In this document: in pieces, positions 21,035-32,566 of the stretch
How the letters are laid out: each line of letters opens with the position of its first letter
Numbering within the stretch: position 1 is the stretch's first letter
NCBI GenBank assembly: GCA_021397845.1
Contig: CM038044.1
Span: 83,089,942-83,153,941, forward strand
Length of the DNA stretch: 64,000 nucleotides
Source of the DNA: Areca catechu
Lineage: Eukaryota; Streptophyta; Magnoliopsida; Arecales; Arecaceae
Reading direction: 5' to 3'
Made by a program: the position numbers and the translations under genes
The notes under the pieces: model-generated
The model's input: only the letters and a program-made list of their open reading frames with translations
What the model was told of the DNA's origin: nothing
The model's database searches: none

Positions 21035-21047
21035 GGCTCTGATACCA
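21035..21047 (-). other. G2 primer-binding site (tRNA-iMet type)
   Basis: The minus strand reads TGGTATCAGAGCC, complementary to the 3' end of initiator methionine tRNA, seven bases from the LTR end. Confidence 0.9.
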
Positions 21048-21054
21048 CTAAATC

Positions 21055-23104
21055 TGTCGCACCCCAAACCCAAGACCAGGGCCTGAAGTGCAACAGACGG
21101 CCGTATGTTCTGGAAATTCAATATTTCCCAAGAACATACCAAGCCTGTACCAACCATTTCTTACAAAAAAAAATGAGTACCAGGCATGATATTAATAAAG
21201 CAAAAGTAGGCAAGTAGATTCAATTGTCATAAAGCCAACCGTCATACATTTATCATGATCTAATTCCATGAAATAAATAAGAAAAATAATGATAGTGTCC
21301 ACTAGATCCTATGCCTCACTGATCGAATCCCTGGCCCATATGTTCCTCTGATCCTGAAAAAAAATGCAAGGGAAAAGAATGAGTTTCCCTTTAACTCAGT
21401 AAGTCATCACATGTCACAAATATAAATTTTACCATGAATCTAGAGTAATTCCATACATAGGAGCAACCAAAATATATAAGCCATTCTTATTATTAACCTT
21501 TTATTTATTTTTTTTCTGACAGAATATAAATTTTTAGGATGGCCATCTGAACACACTCACTTAGTCCCTCATACTATGGCCACGATCGGCCCGTGGCTCG
21601 CCCCAAAAGAGTCTAGACCCTGTGTCACATGCCGTACACCGGTCATGTGCCAGCGATAGCCCCGCTGGAGGCCCAAAAGGAATCTAGCTCTGAGTATCAC
21701 ACGAGGGACATGCTTCCCAGCATGGGCTAGAATAAAACAACAACTCCTGTGTCACATACCGCACGTCGGTCATGTGCCAGCGATAGCCCCGCTGGAGGCC
21801 CAAAAGGAGTCTAGATCCTCGTGTGATCATAGTCGGACTAGGGAGCAAATACAACCAACTCACCCCATGACTCGTTACTTTTTTTTTTAGCCTAAGGTTA
21901 AATTTCATAACGCATCAAGATATATGTATGCAGCATGAACATAAACAATAAAATTTATTAACAAGTCAAGTAATGGGTTCACAGCATGCATGGCAAAATT
22001 TTATCGGTGAGTGATAACTTACAGTTTCACCAACTCAGCACTAATCCTGATTTTCCAAGGAGGATGACGATCCTGCATCACAATTTATTTTGTTTATTAT
22101 TTAATATCATTAATTTTAAAAATAAGATAAATTCCTTGGGGCAACCCCAAACAATACCATCCTTCTTGCTGGTACTGGGTTGGCCCATTCAATATGAAAG
22201 GCCTAGCCCAACAGGGCATGGCTCAACCAAGTTCGGCCCAACAAGGCCCGGCCCAGCCAAGCCCAGCCCGGCCCGCCCCGGCCCAGCCAAGCCCGGCCCA
22301 GCCCGGCCCGGCCCAAACCGGCCTGGCCCATAACAGGCTTGGCCCAGCCAAGCCTGATCAAACCGAGCCCCCGCCCCCATCGGCCAGACATTTGCCCGAC
22401 CCCCTTGAGAGAAGCAGGGAGGATCGACGGCGATCCTCCCGTCCGACCATCACGGTGTTCACGCCGGAGAAGGAAGAGAGTCTGGCGACCCTTACGGTGG
22501 CCGTCCGACCGACAGCCGGCGAGCACCGAGCTGGAGACTGTCGCCTGCAACAGTACCTCACGGCCGACCAAATCCATCTCTCCCTCCTCCACTCTCCCCC
22601 CCCCCCCAAGCAAGCGATGGGACGGTGGCAATCCCCGCGATCGGCCGCCCAAAGACGGTTGCCGGAGAGGAGGAGTCCGGCGGTGGCTTCCTCACTGCCG
22701 GCCACAGTCCAAGGCTTCAACGGAGAGGAAAATCAACCGGATTCTCCCCTCTGTCGAATCGCACGGACACTCAACATCCATACCAGGGAGAGAGGACATA
22801 CCGGCGAGGGCGACTCCGATCGCACGACCTCCGGCGAAGGGCGTTCCGGCGAGGGCAGGGGGTACTCGAAGAACCGTCGTCGCTCCACCACAAGAAGATG
22901 CTCCCGGATCAACAGAGGTAATCCCCAGTGCCTTTAAACCCGAGGAAGAAACCTTATCTCCCCCCCCTCTCCGGTGGCGTCGTCGGATTTGTCCGGATTT
23001 CTCGCCGGAAAATCCGATCTTCTGAACCATAGGAATTTTGAACTGAAGTCGGCAAGGGCCGCCGACTTCAGCCCAAATCCAGCCCAAAAGGACCGGTCCT
23101 CACA
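21055..23104 (-). repeat. G2 5' LTR
   Basis: TGTCGC to CTCACA, partner of 2756-4791. It contains the duplicated block (21622-21820), the CGGCCCAGC array (22210-22340) and the GC-rich part. Confidence 0.94.
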
Positions 23105-23109
23105 TAGCT
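23105..23109. repeat. TSD of G2, right copy (TAGCT)
   Basis: Exact repeat of 2751-2755. Confidence 0.92.
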
Positions 23110-26060
23110 GGTGAACCGAACATCCCTATCTGAAACAATGGTCTTGGGTAGGCCATGGAGTCGAACTATCTCATTAAAGAACAGGGTGGCTACCTTAGAC
23201 GCATCAAATGCTTGGGAACAAGGCAAGAAATGGGCCTTCTTGGAAAATCGGTCTACTACAACGCAGATGGAGTCATGCCTCCTCTGGGTCTTAGGCAGAC
23301 CTAACACAAAGTCAATGCTCACATCTTGCCAAGGACGATCTGGGACAGGGAGTGGGGTATAAAGGCCGGTGTTCTATTTTCGCTGTTTGGCAACAGTGCA
23401 GGTTCGACACCTAGCCACAATGTGTGCTACATCTCTTTTTAAGCTAGGCCAGAAAAAATGGTCTTCAATAGCCAGGGTGGTCTTATCTTTTCCGAAATGG
23501 CAGGCTAAACCTCCAGCATGAGTTTCCCAAATCAAAAATTCCCTAAGAGAGGTTCTAGGGATGCAAAGCCTACTCTTAAAGAACAGAAAGCCATCTAAAA
23601 GGGAATAATCCTTATGTTCACTAGATGGTCCTTGAGTTAGATCCTGGTACACAGTCTTAAAATCCGGACACGGCTCATATTCCTCTTTGATTTGCTCAAA
23701 CCCTATGACTTCAGCCCTAACAGAATTCAACAACAAAGATCGACGACTAAGGGCATCAGCTACCTTATTTTCAGACCCAGCCTTATGCTTCAAAACAAAA
23801 GTATAGGACTGGATATACTCTACCCACTTAGCATGCCTAGGGTTAAGCTTCTTCTGAGAATTCAAGAATCTAAGAGCCTCATGGTCCGAAAACAGCACAA
23901 ATTCTTGCGGTAGCAAATAATGTCTCCAGTAACGCAAAGCTTGCACTACCGCATAAAATTCCTTATCATAGGTAGAATACCTAAGCTTAGCATCATTAAG
24001 TTTTTCACTAAAGAATGCTACGGGATGGTTCTCTTGGCTTAGGACTCCACCTATACCTACTCCTGAAGCATCACAGGCAACCTCAAATACCTTTGAAAAG
24101 TCTGGTAACCTCAAAATGGGTGCCTGGGTCATCCTATCCTTAAGATCTAGGAAGGCTTTATGGGCTGCTTTGGTCCACTGAAATTCTCCCTTCCTAATAC
24201 AGTCTGTGATAGGAGCAACTACAGTACTAAACCCCTTGATGAATCGCCTATAGAAGGTAGCCAAGCCATGGAAACTTCTGACCTCATGCACACTGGTCGG
24301 CTCTGGTCATTCTACTATGGATCTAATTTTCTCAGGATCGGCAGCCACGCCGTCAGGGGTTACAACAAATCCAAGGAAGATAATTCTACTGGTCATAAAT
24401 TCACACTTTTTGAGATTACCGTAGAGACTATCATTCCTCAAAACTTGACAGACTTGTCTAAGGTGGCCTAGGTGATCTGCAGGGGTCTTACTATAGATCA
24501 GGATATCATCAAAATAGACCACTACAAACTTCCCTATGAAAGCTCTAAGTACCTAGGTCATAATCCTCATGAAAGTACTAGGGGCATTGGATAACCCAAA
24601 AGGCATAACAACCCATTCAAAGAGACCATCCTTAGTTTTGAAGGCTGTTTTCCACTCATCCCCTGGTCTAATCCTAACTTGATGATAGCCGCTCTTGAGA
24701 TCAATTTTAGAAAAAACCATGGCACCGGCCATCATATCAAGCATGTCATCTAGTCTAGGGATGGGGAACCTATACTTGATTGTGATTTTATTGATGGCAC
24801 GACTGTCAACACACATCCTCCACGTGCCATCCTTCTTCGGGGTTAGAAGTGTAGGGACTGCACAAGGGCTAAGACTCTCTCTAATGAACCCCTTCCTCAA
24901 CAATTCGCCAACCTGCTTTTGCAGTTCTTTATGCTCAGATGAATTCATCCTATAATGGGGCAAGTTGGGTAAAGTAGCTCCTGGGACTAAATCTATGGAA
25001 TGCTGAATATCCCTAAGAGGTGGAAGGTGGTCTGGCAAATCCTCGAGAAAAACATCCTCAAATTCTTCTAATAAAGGCTTAACTTCCTGAGGAGGCTCTG
25101 AGGGTGTAGGAGTCCTAAGTTCCTTAGCAGTCAACATCCAAATGGGTGAACCACTATGAATTTCTTGTTCTAGATCCTTGGCACTAATTAGGTTCACTCC
25201 AGTCTTCATTTCTCTGACCTTACTGGTTCCTTTAGCTACCTTGTCCTTAGGAGGGACTGAATGGATTGTGATTTTCTTCCCATTGAAACTAAAGACACAG
25301 GTGTTGGATTTTCCTAAGAGGGTGGCATCATGATCATATAACCAAGGTCTTCCAAGAATTATACTGCTCACCCCCATGGGCAAGACATCACACCAAATCT
25401 TCTCTTGAAAGGATTGCATTTGGATTTTGACCTGACATCTAGACTGGATGGGTATAGAGGTAGAGTCTACCCAAGAAACCTTATAGGGGTTGGGGTGGGG
25501 GACTGGGGTTAAACCTAACATTTTGACAGTGCTAGTAGAAATGGCATTCACACAGCTCCCACTATCTATGATGATTTTACAAACCTTATCCCCTAGTTTA
25601 AGGAAAGTCTGTAGGATGTTAGTCCTATGCCAATCTTCCTGAACTTTAGTCTGGGATAGGATGCATCTCACAACCCCTAAATGGTCAGACTCTGTGGATT
25701 CTTCCTCTCCTTCATACTCATCTACCAAATTCATTCCGGCCTCATAAACTTCTTCTTCAAACTCCTCATTAGGCTCGGAATTCTCTTCTCCTCCCTCTTC
25801 TATATATAGGGATCTACGAGGGCACTGGCTAGAAACATGACCTACCTTATGACACTTAAAACAAGCTATGGCTGTACACTGATTGGAGATATGACCGGGC
25901 TTCTGGCACTTAAAATAGACGATACTAGGGGTTCTCTAGGTGTCAGGTGCCTTACCTTTGTCCATGGGCCTAGGGGTGGGAATACCCTGATTAGGCTTGC
26001 TAGGGGTAACCTGGCTAGGTCCATTTCTTGGGATTGGGGCACTAACCCTAGAAGGCATGG
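23110..26060 (-). pseudogene. pol: G1 zinc knuckles, protease, RT, RNase H, integrase N-half
   Basis: One minus-strand frame with several nonsense codons. From upstream: two CCHC knuckles (the first, about 25876-25917, has its first Cys changed to Tyr; the second, CFKCHKVGHVSSQC, is intact at 25822-25863); an aspartic protease (IIIDSGSCVNAIS, about 25555); RT with SNAPSTF and catalytic YFDD (about 24508-24520); RNase H (ACDASGVGIGGVL); the integrase finger (HFGKDKTT, CRTC); and the first integrase Asp (SIDFVLGLP) with SDRDVRFTSY, where G2 interrupts. In-frame stops lie at 24553-24555, 24307-24309 and 23374-23376, with another near 25940. At least the first two look like C-to-T or G-to-A changes in Gln or Trp codons. 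The frame matches the 1770-2755 half after removing G2. Confidence 0.9.
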
Positions 26061-26066
26061 GTCCCC

Positions 26067-26911
26067 CTAAAACTTCTCAGTGTTCAGTGCAATGTGATAG
26101 GCTTGGTCTAGGTCAGTAACCTCTCTCAGAAACAACTCTCTCTTAATGTCTTCCCTAAGTCCAGCCCTAAATCTAGACAAAGTGACCTCATGGGCTTCAC
26201 TCACATCGCATCTCATCAGGTATTCATCAAAGGTAGTTATGTAGTCTGAAACAGATCGGTTCCCTTGTTTCAAAGTCTGCCATTAGTCCAATAGATTCTG
26301 TTGATATGAAATGGGTAGATATTTATCTCTATGCTTCTCTTTCATACCCTGCCAAGTGGTTATGGGCTCTACATTTCGTCTTCTAGTGGTCAGCTCAATG
26401 TTCCCCCAGTATAACCTAGCTTGACGTATTAATTTTATCTTGGCAAACATGAATTTCCTCTCCTCAGACATGGCATACCACTCAAAGTACTGGTCCATCT
26501 CACCCTCCCAATCAGAATACACCTTAGGATTTAAGCTACCATCAAAAGTGGGTGCATCTAACTTGATGTTCCGAATGAACCTATCATCTCTATCCTCAGG
26601 TTCTGGGTTAGGCCTCCTATGATTAGGTTTAGGATCTCGGTATAAAGGTCTTCTTGGATCTTGGTGTGGGTGAGGTTGAGGCACATTAAAATCTGGGTCA
26701 GGAGTCCAATTCCGATGCCTAGGGTCCTCTAGCACTTGGACTCGATCCCTAAGCTGGGCAAAATCCTCATGGACTTGTTCTTTAAACTGGGCAACAGTGG
26801 CAGTCACATCCTGACTCAGTTTGTTCATACTCTCAGTAAGAGCTCTAACCATGGCCTTTAAATCGGTTGGGTTTGACCAGGTTGGTAGGGCACTCCATTC
26901 TGGTTAGACAT
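26067..26911 (-). pseudogene. gag: G1 gag
   Basis: Capsid-like gag: a coiled N-terminus (LTESMNKLSQDV), the conserved APTFDGSLNPKVYSDWEGEM and YWGNIE motifs and DYITTFDEYLMRC. Comparison with G4 places the true start at ATG 26911, encoding a YQPGQTQP stretch, followed by a one-base deletion near 26872. A TAA at 26283-26285 breaks the frame, and a further frameshift near 26065 separates it from the zinc-knuckle frame. Not functional. Confidence 0.85.
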
Positions 26912-27794
26912 GATGCAAGCAAACACACAAAATGAGACTCAACTGAACGACTACGGGCTAACTAGACCTAGAGCCCAAACTAGATGCCCAATCAGAGTGG
27001 CAAGCTAACCTGTAGTAACTCAGGACTCAGCCAGGCAGGTGTAAGGGGAGTGTTAGGTCCCTGGATGCCAATCCTAGACACCAATCAGAGATTGGCCAGG
27101 TAAGCAGACCAGCACACAAGCCCTTCGGGATGGAATCCCTGAACCACCATTCTAGACACTGAGTACAAAGCACACACAGAGTAACCAGACAAACTGACTC
27201 AACACTAGCCTTGACCCGACTTGTTGATGTCCCTAGACCACTAGGGCAAATTAAGTCTAATTAATTTTAAGATTAAAGGCTTAGGGTCGAATGAGTGGGT
27301 GGTTGTTTTGGGCTAAGGAGAGGTTATCAACTCCTCTCCTTATCTTAGATGCTCAAATGCCCTTAAGATGAATTAAGAGATGAACACTCAAAAATAATTG
27401 GATTACAGAACACAAAAATAGAGTTTCAGTAATTTAATTCTCAGAAATCCCACGGAAACCAATAAATCACAGGAAAATAATTTGAAATAGTTTCAATTAT
27501 ACTGGTTTCAGAAAAATAAAAATCACTGAATTTGGAGTTACCTGTAGTGAGAAATAATTCCTGCAATAGGATAATTATGGACTGAAAATAGAGCACTTCC
27601 CCGTTTACAATTCCTGCTACGAAGTTATAACCCAACGGATCCCCTACACACCCTAGGAACACCCCATGGAATGGGAAGAGGAGGTTTGCACCTCACTTCG
27701 TTCCTAGGACCGGACGTCCTGGGGAGTCTACTTCGAGCAGACAAAGTAAAAAGAGAGAGACTCAAATAAGCAATCAAAACAGAAATCCTAGACA
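26912..27794 (-). promoter_or_regulatory. G1 leader
   Basis: About 880 non-coding bases between PBS and gag. The part at about 27040-27375 aligns with the G3 leader. The PBS-proximal part (27376-27794) is AT-rich, with no recognised feature. Confidence 0.75.
27073..27104 (-). promoter_or_regulatory. Leader stem-loop module in G1
   Basis: The minus strand reads CTTACCTGG, stem CCAATC, loop TCT, stem GATTGG, then TGTCTAGG. Upstream are a TGTCTAG (about 27152-27158) and a hairpin GGGA/TCCC inside TTCAGGGATTCCATCCCGAA (about 27124-27143). Confidence 0.65.
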
Positions 27795-27795
27795 G

Positions 27796-27808
27796 GGCTC
27801 TGATACCA
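27796..27808 (-). other. G1 primer-binding site (tRNA-iMet type)
   Basis: The minus strand reads TGGTATCAGAGCC, four bases from the LTR end. Confidence 0.9.
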
Positions 27809-27812
27809 AAAA

Positions 27813-29455
27813 TGATGCAGAACAAAGAACAAAGAAGCGTATGCGGAAGTAAAATTAAGATTAATCCTGTTTTGTTATTTCTTTATTTTTTTATTATTAT
27901 TTTTTTTTATATTTCAGAAATTGGCTTTGACTCAAAGTAAAGTTAAACTAAGTTGAAGGAAACTAGGTAAGGATTGAAAGCATAATTTAGAAGAAACTAA
28001 ATTATCAGAGTAGTTCAGAAGTAACGGATCGCTGGGGGTTGAGAAACTCCCAGTCCTAGGGTTTCGCTCTAAACTTTCAATAGGACAGAAATAGAGAGGA
28101 GAGATGGGTTACCAACCATACAGTGATCTTCACAAAGTTTGGTGGAAGAACTCTCTCGAGCAGATTGTTGGATCCTCGGATTCGGATACCTTCGCAATGG
28201 ATCCTCCAATACTGGTCCTGTGGCTGAGTCGGCTTCTCCTGGACTCAAGATCTGGGAAAGAAGAGGAACAAGTGATGGAATTCAGATACTCAAGAAAAGA
28301 TTTACCAGATTGAAGAACTTGAAAGCTGAAGTTGCTGAAATCAGGATTCTCCTGGAGGCTGATCTGAAGATCCTCTTAGAATTGCTTTAGATCTGAAGTA
28401 TCCGGACTGGACCCGGATGCTGGTGGTCGGCCTTGACTTGAAGAGGGTGGCCGTGAGAAGTGGGATAGGCTAGGGCTTGGTGGAAAGAAAAGAATGATGG
28501 GCGGCTAGGGTTTGGGAGTGGAGTGGCTAACCTAGGGTTTGGGTTTTGGAGATCTCACACCTCCTCAAGGTTCCTGGGGAACCCGGATTTACTCCCTCAT
28601 GGAGCTCAACACCTGGATGCAAGTGCGGAAGAGAGAAAACACAAAGTTTGCTCACAAAAAAATTTGGTTTCATTCATCTGATTGATTTAAACTTACAAGA
28701 GGGGTTTAATTTATAGGACTTTACAAGAGAGTAGGGTTTTACATCTTCCCATGTGGGACTAAAGGAGGGGATCTATAAATCAAGATAATCCATACACATA
28801 TGGCTGGCCAAGGTTCCAAAAAAAATTGATTTGGGTTATAAAAGGAAGGTAGATGGCGTCTCCATGCTTGGTTCTTCAAGAGAGGATTTCTTTCCTTCCA
28901 TGGCTCAACTCTTTTGGACTCCTCCTTTTCTTTCTCCCTAAGTCAAGGTCCTTCCCATCTTTGTTTTGGATATTTTTGGCAGGTAATGGGCGCCTCCTTG
29001 AAGTTCTCTCCAAGAGAATTTCTTCCCTTTCATAGTTTGGTTCTTTTGGGAAAGTCTTGGGCCGCCCCCTTGATTTGTGGACTCCTGGTGGATTTCTCCT
29101 CAATTGGTGCATGAGATAAGGGAGCTGCTATCTGTGGTGTGGGGACCAAAGGCTGCTGGATGGAGATGTGGCGCCCCCTGGACTCAGGCGTATGGCTGGG
29201 AGTGTGGCTGGGAGTGTGGCGCCCACATGCTTGGCCTTGGGAGAAAATGTAACACCCCAGGTTGAAGCCCTAGTTCACTACTGAGTCAACATGACTCAAC
29301 AAAATAAAATGCAGGTAATATAGACTCAAGCTAAAATTGAGTTGATCCAGTCAACCCTTATTACAAGCCAAAAAAAACCCTAATTCTTCGGGCAAGATTA
29401 ATCAGAGATCCAGATGGAGCTCTGAAGTCTTCTTCTGAGTCTGGTGCCCGCACCA
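27813..29455 (-). repeat. G1 5' LTR
   Basis: TGATGCAGAAC to GCACCA in plus orientation, 1643 bp, partner of 199-1827. TATA-like box at 28707-28715. Confidence 0.92.
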
Positions 29456-29460
29456 AGATG
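29456..29460. repeat. TSD of G1, right copy (AGATG)
   Basis: Exact repeat of 194-198. Confidence 0.9.
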
Positions 29461-29922
29461 CCAGACTTATCTTAGACACAAATTGGTTTACCAAACTTAA
29501 TTGGACTAACCTAAAGAGTCAGGCTCACCACGAAGCCAAAAATCAAGTCCATTTAGATACATGGACCAATCAAACTAACTAATTAGAGTGATCTATAGAG
29601 AAGAAGCCTAATACAATATTTGATTAGACTTATTCTCTATTTAATCCATTTCATCTAAACTTAGGTCTAATCCAATTAAGGACTTAATCATAGCTAACCT
29701 AGTTAATCCAAGGTTATGATCATGTCTTAAGATTTTGAATCACATTCCTAAATCTTAAAAGGTTATTAGATAACTTAAATCATAAATAAGTTTATCAATT
29801 CTAATTGAAACATTTTCAATTAATCACTTATTATTTGAAACAATTTCAAATATGTGAAATAATTTTATAAAAATTCAAAGATTTCATATCTACATGTTAA
29901 ATAATCATACAAATGAACTTCA
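29461..29922 (-). mobile_element. E0 Copia leader, PBS-proximal part
   Basis: The complement resembles the C1 leader (about 35700-36200), including a TGTCTAAG flank (29470-29477) and the CTTCGTGGTGAGCC region. AT-rich, non-coding. It joins 1-198 through the G1 TSD. Confidence 0.75.
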
Positions 29923-29933
29923 CTCTAATACCA
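29923..29933 (-). other. E0 primer-binding site, mutated
   Basis: The minus strand reads TGGTATTAGAG, one substitution from the iMet-type TGGTATCAGAG, directly beside the E0 LTR. Confidence 0.7.
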
Positions 29934-29934
29934 C

Positions 29935-31680
29935 TATGAGGAAACATTATGTAGGCAATAGTCATGCAATTTTAATTTTTCTCTTAAAGTGCATCATAGC
30001 GGAAGACTAGATTAATCTAATTAATTAACATTTAATATTAGAATATTTATAATATAGGCCTTCAAATAGGATCATGTATAAATATTAACATGTAAATGAA
30101 ATAAAATACAAGCAAACAAAGTTGTGCATCACATAGAATCATTCTATATGCAATGCATATACTAAAGAATACTTCTTTGGAAAACTCACCAACAACTTTA
30201 CCTTAAATCCAATATGACACTTAACGGGTTGAGGAAAAGCTTACCAAAGAAGATGATCACTTTGGAAATCACACACGTGTCTGGCCTCTACAGGTAATCC
30301 ACACCGGAGTTCTTTCTTGACCTTCTTCCTTTGAAGTGCTAGCTTCGCCAGAATGAAATGGCTTATGGACTCTAATTATTCTTGTTATCATTTTCTTCTT
30401 CTTCATTAGGATGTTCCAGGAGATGAAGAAGTACTTTAGAGGATTTAGGAAGTGCACTCAGAAAACCTTCCCAAGACACTCTTCCCAAGCCTAGAAAAGT
30501 AGGCAGCACACAACCAAACCAAACCTTTCTTCCCCACATAAAGGTTTAAACTCATCTAGCCTTTTCCCCTTTTTTTCTAAGATTTTCTAGCAAATAACTT
30601 TCAAAATTCTCTCTTGTTCACGTCCTCATTCAGCACCCCCAAATATAGAGGTAAGTGGGGAGAGAAGAAAAGGGAAGAGTTACGAAGAAAAGGGGGTTAC
30701 ATAAGTTATTGGATTACATAATTATGGGGTTACAAAAATTCAATGCCATGGGAGTTATATCCTTTTAAATTCAGACTAAATTCTGAATTTAAGTGCCAAA
30801 TCAAAATTTGAATTCATAATTCAAATTTAAATCTGAAATGGGATGCAATGATTTAGTCCAATCACATTGGACGTAACTCGAGCCCAAACCGAATCACATT
30901 CGGTTTGACCTAAATAAAATTGCTCAATCAAATTGAGTTAATCAAGCAATCACATTGCCACTAACCCTCCATATAATTATCAACATATAGTATTTAAAAT
31001 CTTTATCACAAATTTATAACATGATGTGTCAATACTTGACAAATCATCAAATCCCTATAACTGAGTCGACTCATGACTTTAGTCAACTCCGAAATGTAGA
31101 TGGACAATCAAATTGTCCAAAGAGTCCAAAAATGATTCATAATTATTCAATAGCCATTAGATCAATCAGAAACTCCTATGGTGTGTGACCCTATAGATTT
31201 GAACACTAAGCTGGTAGTATTGGAACACTTCCAGTACCAGCCAAAGTTGCTATCTAGTAATGACACCCGGTGTCCGGATAGGTCGAAGGTTGCAGACCAA
31301 CTATCAAGAACCAAATGGACTTGATAATCATATAATACATTCCTTTAACCCTCAATGCTCCAGATGACTTAGGATTTAATTATCCAACCCTAGAATAGTC
31401 TATCATAATATGTCTCAAACTCAAAACCCTTGTAACTGCTTACAAGGACTACCTAGGCCAAGGTTTTACTCAATTGAGACATAATGAGTCATTCACTCCA
31501 AATTCTTTTGGAGGGGTTAATCCTATCTTGATCCAACCATTGCTATACAAGAACTTGACTGTACCCAGCAACCTTTCATCATTGAATTAGAAATCCGGTA
31601 GTCTGGCACCTAAGCATAGTGAGTTGCTTGCAAGCTACCATGGTGATCTCAAGTTAGAAGAAACCATATATCCATATCCT
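29935..31680 (-). repeat. E0 5' LTR, part 1
   Basis: The promoter-distal 1.75 kb of the E0 LTR; the rest is 43004-43401 across C1. The complement resembles the C1 LTR, for instance the GACACCCGGTGTCCGGATAG stretch near 31264. The very first bases next to the PBS look mutated (TATGAGG). Confidence 0.8.
31676..31680. repeat. TSD of C1, left copy (ATCCT)
   Basis: Exact repeat of 42999-43003. Confidence 0.9.
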
Positions 31681-32561
31681 TGTTGAGAATTGTGTCCCAA
31701 AGCCAATCATCTAGGTTGTAGATGGTTGAGCAACTCATGTATATATATATGAATTATTGAATTGAATAAAAAGTTTATTCTTGTTGTTCATCACATGACA
31801 TCTTCCTAATTGAACTCTTGTGTGATGATGTCCTTTGAGCTACCTTATATGTGATGTAGAGAAGATGCATCGTGTAGTTCATAAACTCGTTCGTGACCAA
31901 AGGATATGCTATTTTAAGATGATGGTGTATCGAGAGTAGGTCGTTGATGTCATGTCTTTTGGTTGTCCTCTTAACCAACTAGCATGGGGATGCAGGCATG
32001 ACATCAGGTGTTGTGTTTTACACTTCACTAAGCATGACTCTCATGCGAGATTCTCTTTCTGCCAAAGAGAAGTTTTGTATTAGAATGTGGACATAAATTA
32101 TTCCTCTGATTTGAGATCACTATAGCAGCTTGCAAGCAACTCACTATGCTTAGGTGCCAAACTACCCGAGTTTCCAATCTGATGATGGAAGGTTGCTGGA
32201 TACAGTCAAGTACTTATGTAGCAGTAGTAGGATCAAGATAGGATTGATCTCTCTAAATGGTTTGGATTGAATGCTTAATATTCCTCAATAGAGAAAGACC
32301 TTGGCCAGGGCATTCCTTGTAAGGAGTTATAGGATTCTTTGTTTGAGATACATTGAGATGGACTGATCAGGGTTGGGTAGTTTAACCCTAAGCCATATGG
32401 AGCATTAGGAGATCAAAGGAATAAGTTCATTGATATTCCATGTTCTATAGGTTCTTGTTACTCTGCAACCTTCAACCTATCCAGACACCGGGTGTCATTG
32501 CTAGATGGCGACTTTGGCTAGTACAGAAAATGTTCCTGTGCTACCATTTAGTATTTGAACC

Positions 32562-32566
32562 TATAG
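32562..32566. repeat. TSD of S1, left copy, mutated (TATAG)
   Basis: TATAG here against TACGG at 34254-34258. The undisturbed C1 3' LTR has TACGG at this place, so CG became TA in the left copy, consistent with C-to-T decay on both strands. Confidence 0.75.

Larger units (their letters stand above)
2756..23104 (-). mobile_element. G2: Tekay/Del-type chromovirus, interrupted by G3
   Basis: A minus-strand Ty3/Gypsy element with LTRs of 2036 and 2050 bp, TG/CA ends, a perfect TAGCT TSD, an iMet-type PBS and a PPT. It is about 8.9 kb without G3. Gag with zinc knuckle, protease, RT, RNase H, integrase and a C-terminal chromodomain follow the Tekay/Del layout. The only coding lesions I see are a one-base frameshift at the protease-RT border and the G3 insertion, so it was close to intact when G3 landed. 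Confidence 0.95.
199..29455 (-). mobile_element. G1: Ty3/Gypsy chromovirus, interrupted by G2
   Basis: An LTR retrotransposon on the minus strand with LTRs at 199-1827 and 27813-29455, a perfect 5-bp TSD, a tRNA-iMet type PBS and a PPT. Gag, zinc knuckle, protease, RT, RNase H, integrase and chromodomain occur in Gypsy order. Without G2 and one TAGCT copy it is about 8.9 kb. The pol frame is decayed by at least three stops, one frameshift and a damaged zinc knuckle, and gag also carries a stop and frameshifts. It is inserted in the E0 leader. The chromodomain with a CRM/Galadriel-like spacing suggests a chromovirus, but I do not fix the clade. Confidence 0.93.

Noticed and set aside
30269..30457. 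Short open frames in the E0 and C1 LTRs as host genes
   Set aside because: They lie within LTR sequence, have no domain and no codon bias that I can see.
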